Below are positions 7,374-9,088 of a stretch of DNA of 9,088 nt, piece by piece. A program made the translations under genes and the position numbers. A model generated the notes under the pieces. The model worked only from the letters and a program-made list of their open reading frames with translations. It did not search any database and was not told where the DNA came from. Within the stretch, counting starts at the first letter, position 1; every line of letters starts with the position of its first letter. The DNA is from Methanomicrobiales archaeon. Lineage in GTDB: Archaea; Halobacteriota; Methanomicrobia; Methanomicrobiales; Methanospirillaceae. The DNA lies in the NCBI GenBank assembly GCA_013415575.1, contig JAAEES010000032.1, positions 1 through 9,088 of the forward strand, given 5' to 3'.

Positions 7374-7391
7374 GAATTCCATAAGTAATAC
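7374..7391 (+). repeat. 18-bp repeat copy B in the divergent promoter region, candidate operator
   Basis: GAATTCCATAAGTAATAC lies in the same orientation as copy A, exactly 40 bases downstream, or close to four helical turns. It ends 15 bases before the + strand TATA box at 7407. This copy is less palindromic than copy A but overlaps the perfect palindrome GGAATTCC (7373-7380). The operator role is inference. Confidence 0.5.
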
Positions 7392-7406
7392 AGGCGATTT
7401 TAATAG

Positions 7407-7416
7407 TTTTTATATA
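7407..7416 (+). promoter_or_regulatory. TATA box for the RHH gene
   Basis: TTTTTATATA fits the archaeal TATA consensus. A start 25-28 bases downstream of its centre falls near 7438-7441, at the ATG of the RHH gene, so the message is probably leaderless or nearly so. Confidence 0.65.
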
Positions 7417-7440
7417 CTTTCATTGTCTATTTATGAGAGG

Positions 7441-7752
7441 ATGGCTGAGAAGGGGACAGCACAAGGGGGAGGAAGGGTCGCAATTTCTTACAAAATGCCG
7501 CCCAATGTATATGAAAAGGTTTATAATCTTGTTTATGAGGAGAAACGGTTTTCCACCGTTTCCGACTGTATCACCCAAGCTTTAATATACTTTATCGATA
7601 ATCAAAACGATGTGGGACAATTCAAAGAGAATCTCCAGGACTACCTCGCATCCGACGAAGGTAAGGACTTCATGAAGAAGATGATGAAGGAGCTTCTCGT
7701 AGATGTTCTGACGGTCCAGCAGCAGAGTATGACCGCTCAGACCAGAAAATAA
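7441..7752 (+). CDS. Predicted ribbon-helix-helix (CopG/NikR-type) DNA-binding protein
   Basis: This is a 103-residue protein with the layout of a ribbon-helix-helix repressor. After a flexible start (1-10) comes a short beta strand, RVAISYKMP (12-20). Helix A is about 20-35 (PPNVYEKVYNLVYEEK), then the turn RFST, and helix B is about 39-54 (TVSDCITQALIYFIDN). RHH proteins dimerise through the strand, which enters the DNA major groove. The charged, helical C-terminal half (55-103) is not a domain I recognise and may serve oligomerisation or partner binding. A TTG at 7423 would add six residues but lies upstream of the transcription start predicted from the TATA box at 7407-7416, so the ATG at 7441 is preferred. 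The gene is divergent from a small membrane-protein gene, and the shared spacer has two 18-bp repeats that could be its operators. The fold is inferred from pattern; target and role are unknown. Confidence 0.8.
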   Translation: MAEKGTAQGGGRVAISYKMPPNVYEKVYNLVYEEKRFSTVSDCITQALIYFIDNQNDVGQFKENLQDYLASDEGKDFMKKMMKELLVDVLTVQQQSMTAQTRK

Positions 7753-7762
7753 TTCATAAGGA

Positions 7763-7782
7763 TTCTTTTTGGGTTTCTTTTC
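7763..7782 (+). terminator. T-rich putative terminator after the RHH gene
   Basis: TTCTTTTTGGGTTTCTTTTC begins ten bases after the RHH stop codon. Closely spaced T runs without a strong hairpin are the usual form of archaeal terminators. The call rests on base composition and position only. Confidence 0.45.
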
Positions 7783-7870
7783 CGTCATATCGTTCCTGCC
7801 GGATTCCGGTGACGGTATCCCCGGTCTCTTCCGCCAGGTTCTTGCATGCGGGAGATAAGATCAGGATAAA

Positions 7871-7874
7871 GGAG
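7871..7874 (+). promoter_or_regulatory. Ribosome-binding site of adenine deaminase
   Basis: GGAG lies 5 bases before the ATG at 7880 and favours it over the in-frame ATG at 7901 (residue 8). The rest of the 7783-7870 spacer shows no clear TATA box. Confidence 0.6.
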
Positions 7875-7879
7875 CAGCT

Positions 7880-9088
7880 ATGGAAACCGGACAACCACCG
7901 ATGCGGAACGAGCACCTGATCCGGGTGGCACGAGGGATCGTGCCCGCCGATATCCTCTTTTCCAACGCCGAACGCTTCAACCCGATCACTGGTGCCTGGG
8001 AACCGGGAGATTTTGCGGTTGCCGACGGGGTGGTAGTCGGCTCGGGATCATTCCGGGCGAAGACCGAACTGAATCTGAAGAACCGGAGGGTCATTCCCGG
8101 GCTGATCGATGCCCACGTGCACATCGAGAGCTCCCTCCTCTGCCCGCCTGAATTTGCACGACTGGTGTCCGCCCACGGTACCACCACGGTCATCGCAGAT
8201 CCCCACGAGATTGCCAATGTCTGCGGTGCCGACGGCATCTCATTCATGCTGTCATTCCGGGAGAAGCTGCCCCTCGATATGTTTGTCATGCTGCCATCCT
8301 GCGTCCCGGCAACACCCCTCGACATCGGAGGGGCGGTCCTGGATGCCGCAGATCTGGCGCCATTCCGGGATCAGGACGGGGTGCTCGGTCTGGGAGAGAT
8401 GATGAATGTCCCTGGTGTGCTGGCCGCCGATCCCCGGGTCATGGAGAAGCTGGACCTCTTTCCTCTTGTCGACGGGCACGCCCCCCTCCTTTCCGGAAAG
8501 GATCTCGCTGCCTACATCATCGCCGGAATCCAGAGCGACCACGAAAGCACCGGGCTCGCAGAGGCGGAAGAGAAACTCTCGCAGGGCATGTTCCTTTTCA
8601 TCAGGGAAGGTTCGACCGAGAAGAATATCGGCGCCATCGCCCCGCTCATTTCCCGCCTGACCTGTCCCCGCCTCTCGTTTGCGACCGACGACCGGCACGT
8701 GGATATGCTGGCAGATGAAGGGCACATCGATGACTGCATCAGGAAGGCACTCGCCTCGGGTGTTGAGCTTGAATCCGCCCTCAGGATGGCGACCCTCTCT
8801 CCTGCCGAGCGTTTCAGGCTGGATGACCGGGGAGCGCTCGTCCCCGGCCGGATTGCTGATTTCTGCCTTCTTGCCCCCGGCAGCACGTTCGCGGTCGAGA
8901 AGACGTTTAAGAGGGGCAGACCGGTCATGGCGGAACGGGGGGAACCCTGCAGTCCGGTTCCGGGTAATTTCCGATGCGTGGCTCCGCAGCCCGCCGATAT
9001 CACCCTCGGCGGATCCGGGCGTGCCAGCGTCATCGGGCTCATCCCCCACCAGATCGTGACCGAACATCTGACCGTTCCGATAGAGTCC
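7880..9088 (+). CDS. ade: Adenine deaminase (EC 3.5.4.2), 3' end off the window
   Basis: This amidohydrolase converts adenine to hypoxanthine and ammonia in purine salvage. The frame is open from the ATG at 7880 to the last base, giving 403 residues. The family usually has about 550-600, so perhaps the last quarter to third is missing. Metal-site and active-site motifs are in place: PGLIDAHVHIESS with H79 and H81, ADPHEIANV (106-114), LGEMMN with E173, VDGH with H200, SDHES with H221, and FATDDRH with D270, D271 and H273. These motifs separate adenine deaminase from other amidohydrolases such as dihydroorotase. After the barrel the chain returns to a composite beta domain (GRIADFCLLAPG, 323-334) and then runs into the C-terminal adenine-deaminase domain. 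The gene starts 127 bases after the RHH gene and appears to be a separate unit with a weak or unrecognised promoter. No purine-binding RNA structure was recognised upstream. Confidence 0.95.
   Translation, partial: METGQPPMRNEHLIRVARGIVPADILFSNAERFNPITGAWEPGDFAVADGVVVGSGSFRAKTELNLKNRRVIPGLIDAHVHIESSLLCPPEFARLVSAHGTTTVIADPHEIANVCGADGISFMLSFREKLPLDMFVMLPSCVPATPLDIGGAVLDAADLAPFRDQDGVLGLGEMMNVPGVLAADPRVMEKLDLFPLVDGHAPLLSGKDLAAYIIAGIQSDHESTGLAEAEEKLSQGMFLFIREGSTEKNIGAIAPLISRLTCPRLSFATDDRHVDMLADEGHIDDCIRKALASGVELESALRMATLSPAERFRLDDRGALVPGRIADFCLLAPGSTFAVEKTFKRGRPVMAERGEPCSPVPGNFRCVAPQPADITLGGSGRASVIGLIPHQIVTEHLTVPIES

Noticed and set aside
7423..7440. TTG-initiated extension of the RHH protein
   Set aside because: The TTG lies before the transcription start predicted from the TATA box and has no ribosome-binding site.
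7753..7879. Possible purine riboswitch or other structured leader before adenine deaminase
   Set aside because: Only short GC-rich inverted repeats such as CCGGATTCCGG are visible. I could not make out a three-way junction or a conserved core, and archaeal purine riboswitches are not expected.
8252..9067. A 271-residue open frame on the - strand
   Set aside because: It is antisense to the adenine deaminase gene, whose + frame is unbroken and carries all catalytic motifs. The antisense translation is low-complexity and charged.
1..9088. CRISPR arrays, transposons, tRNA or rRNA genes
   Set aside because: No repeat-spacer pattern, transposase motif, cloverleaf or rRNA sequence was recognised on either strand. 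This was by eye; a covariance-model search would be firmer.

Overview
This window is the distal part of an archaeal A-type (A1Ao) ATP synthase operon, followed by four unrelated genes. It most likely comes from a methanogenic euryarchaeon of the Methanomicrobiales. The evidence is the archaeal subunit order E-C-F-A-B-D, the archaeal phosphoglycerate kinase, ribosome-binding sites of the GGTGATC type, TATA-box promoters with little or no leader, and GC-rich genes with AT-rich spacers. The assignment to order is from memory of similar proteins and is not proven.

Layout. Positions 1-5578 carry, on the + strand, the C-terminal part of subunit E (the start lies off the window), then complete subunits C, F, A, B and D. 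They are tightly packed: atpF/atpA overlap by 10 bases, atpA/atpB by 4, and the other gaps are 1 to 11 bases. A pgk gene (5595-6812) follows atpD after 16 bases and looks like part of the same transcript. A small hairpin with a T-rich flank (about 6821-6862) separates pgk from a convergent small membrane-protein gene (6856-7299, - strand). That gene is divergent from a 103-residue ribbon-helix-helix (RHH) protein gene (7441-7752, + strand). The 141-base AT-rich spacer between them holds two divergent TATA boxes and two 18-bp direct repeats. Last comes the 5' two thirds of an adenine deaminase gene (7880 to the window end). No stretch longer than about 140 bases lacks a gene.

How the genes work together. 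Subunits A and B form the catalytic head, D and F the central rotor shaft, C the socket joining the shaft to the membrane ring, and E the peripheral stalk. The membrane subunits (I and K) and H are not in the window and would be expected upstream. Phosphoglycerate kinase links ATP to 3-phosphoglycerate, mainly in gluconeogenesis in methanogens. Adenine deaminase is purine salvage and has no evident link to the ATP synthase. Most of the window is ordinary core metabolism. The part most worth a second look is the divergent RHH/membrane-protein pair with its repeat-bearing spacer, which may be a small self-regulated module of unknown function.
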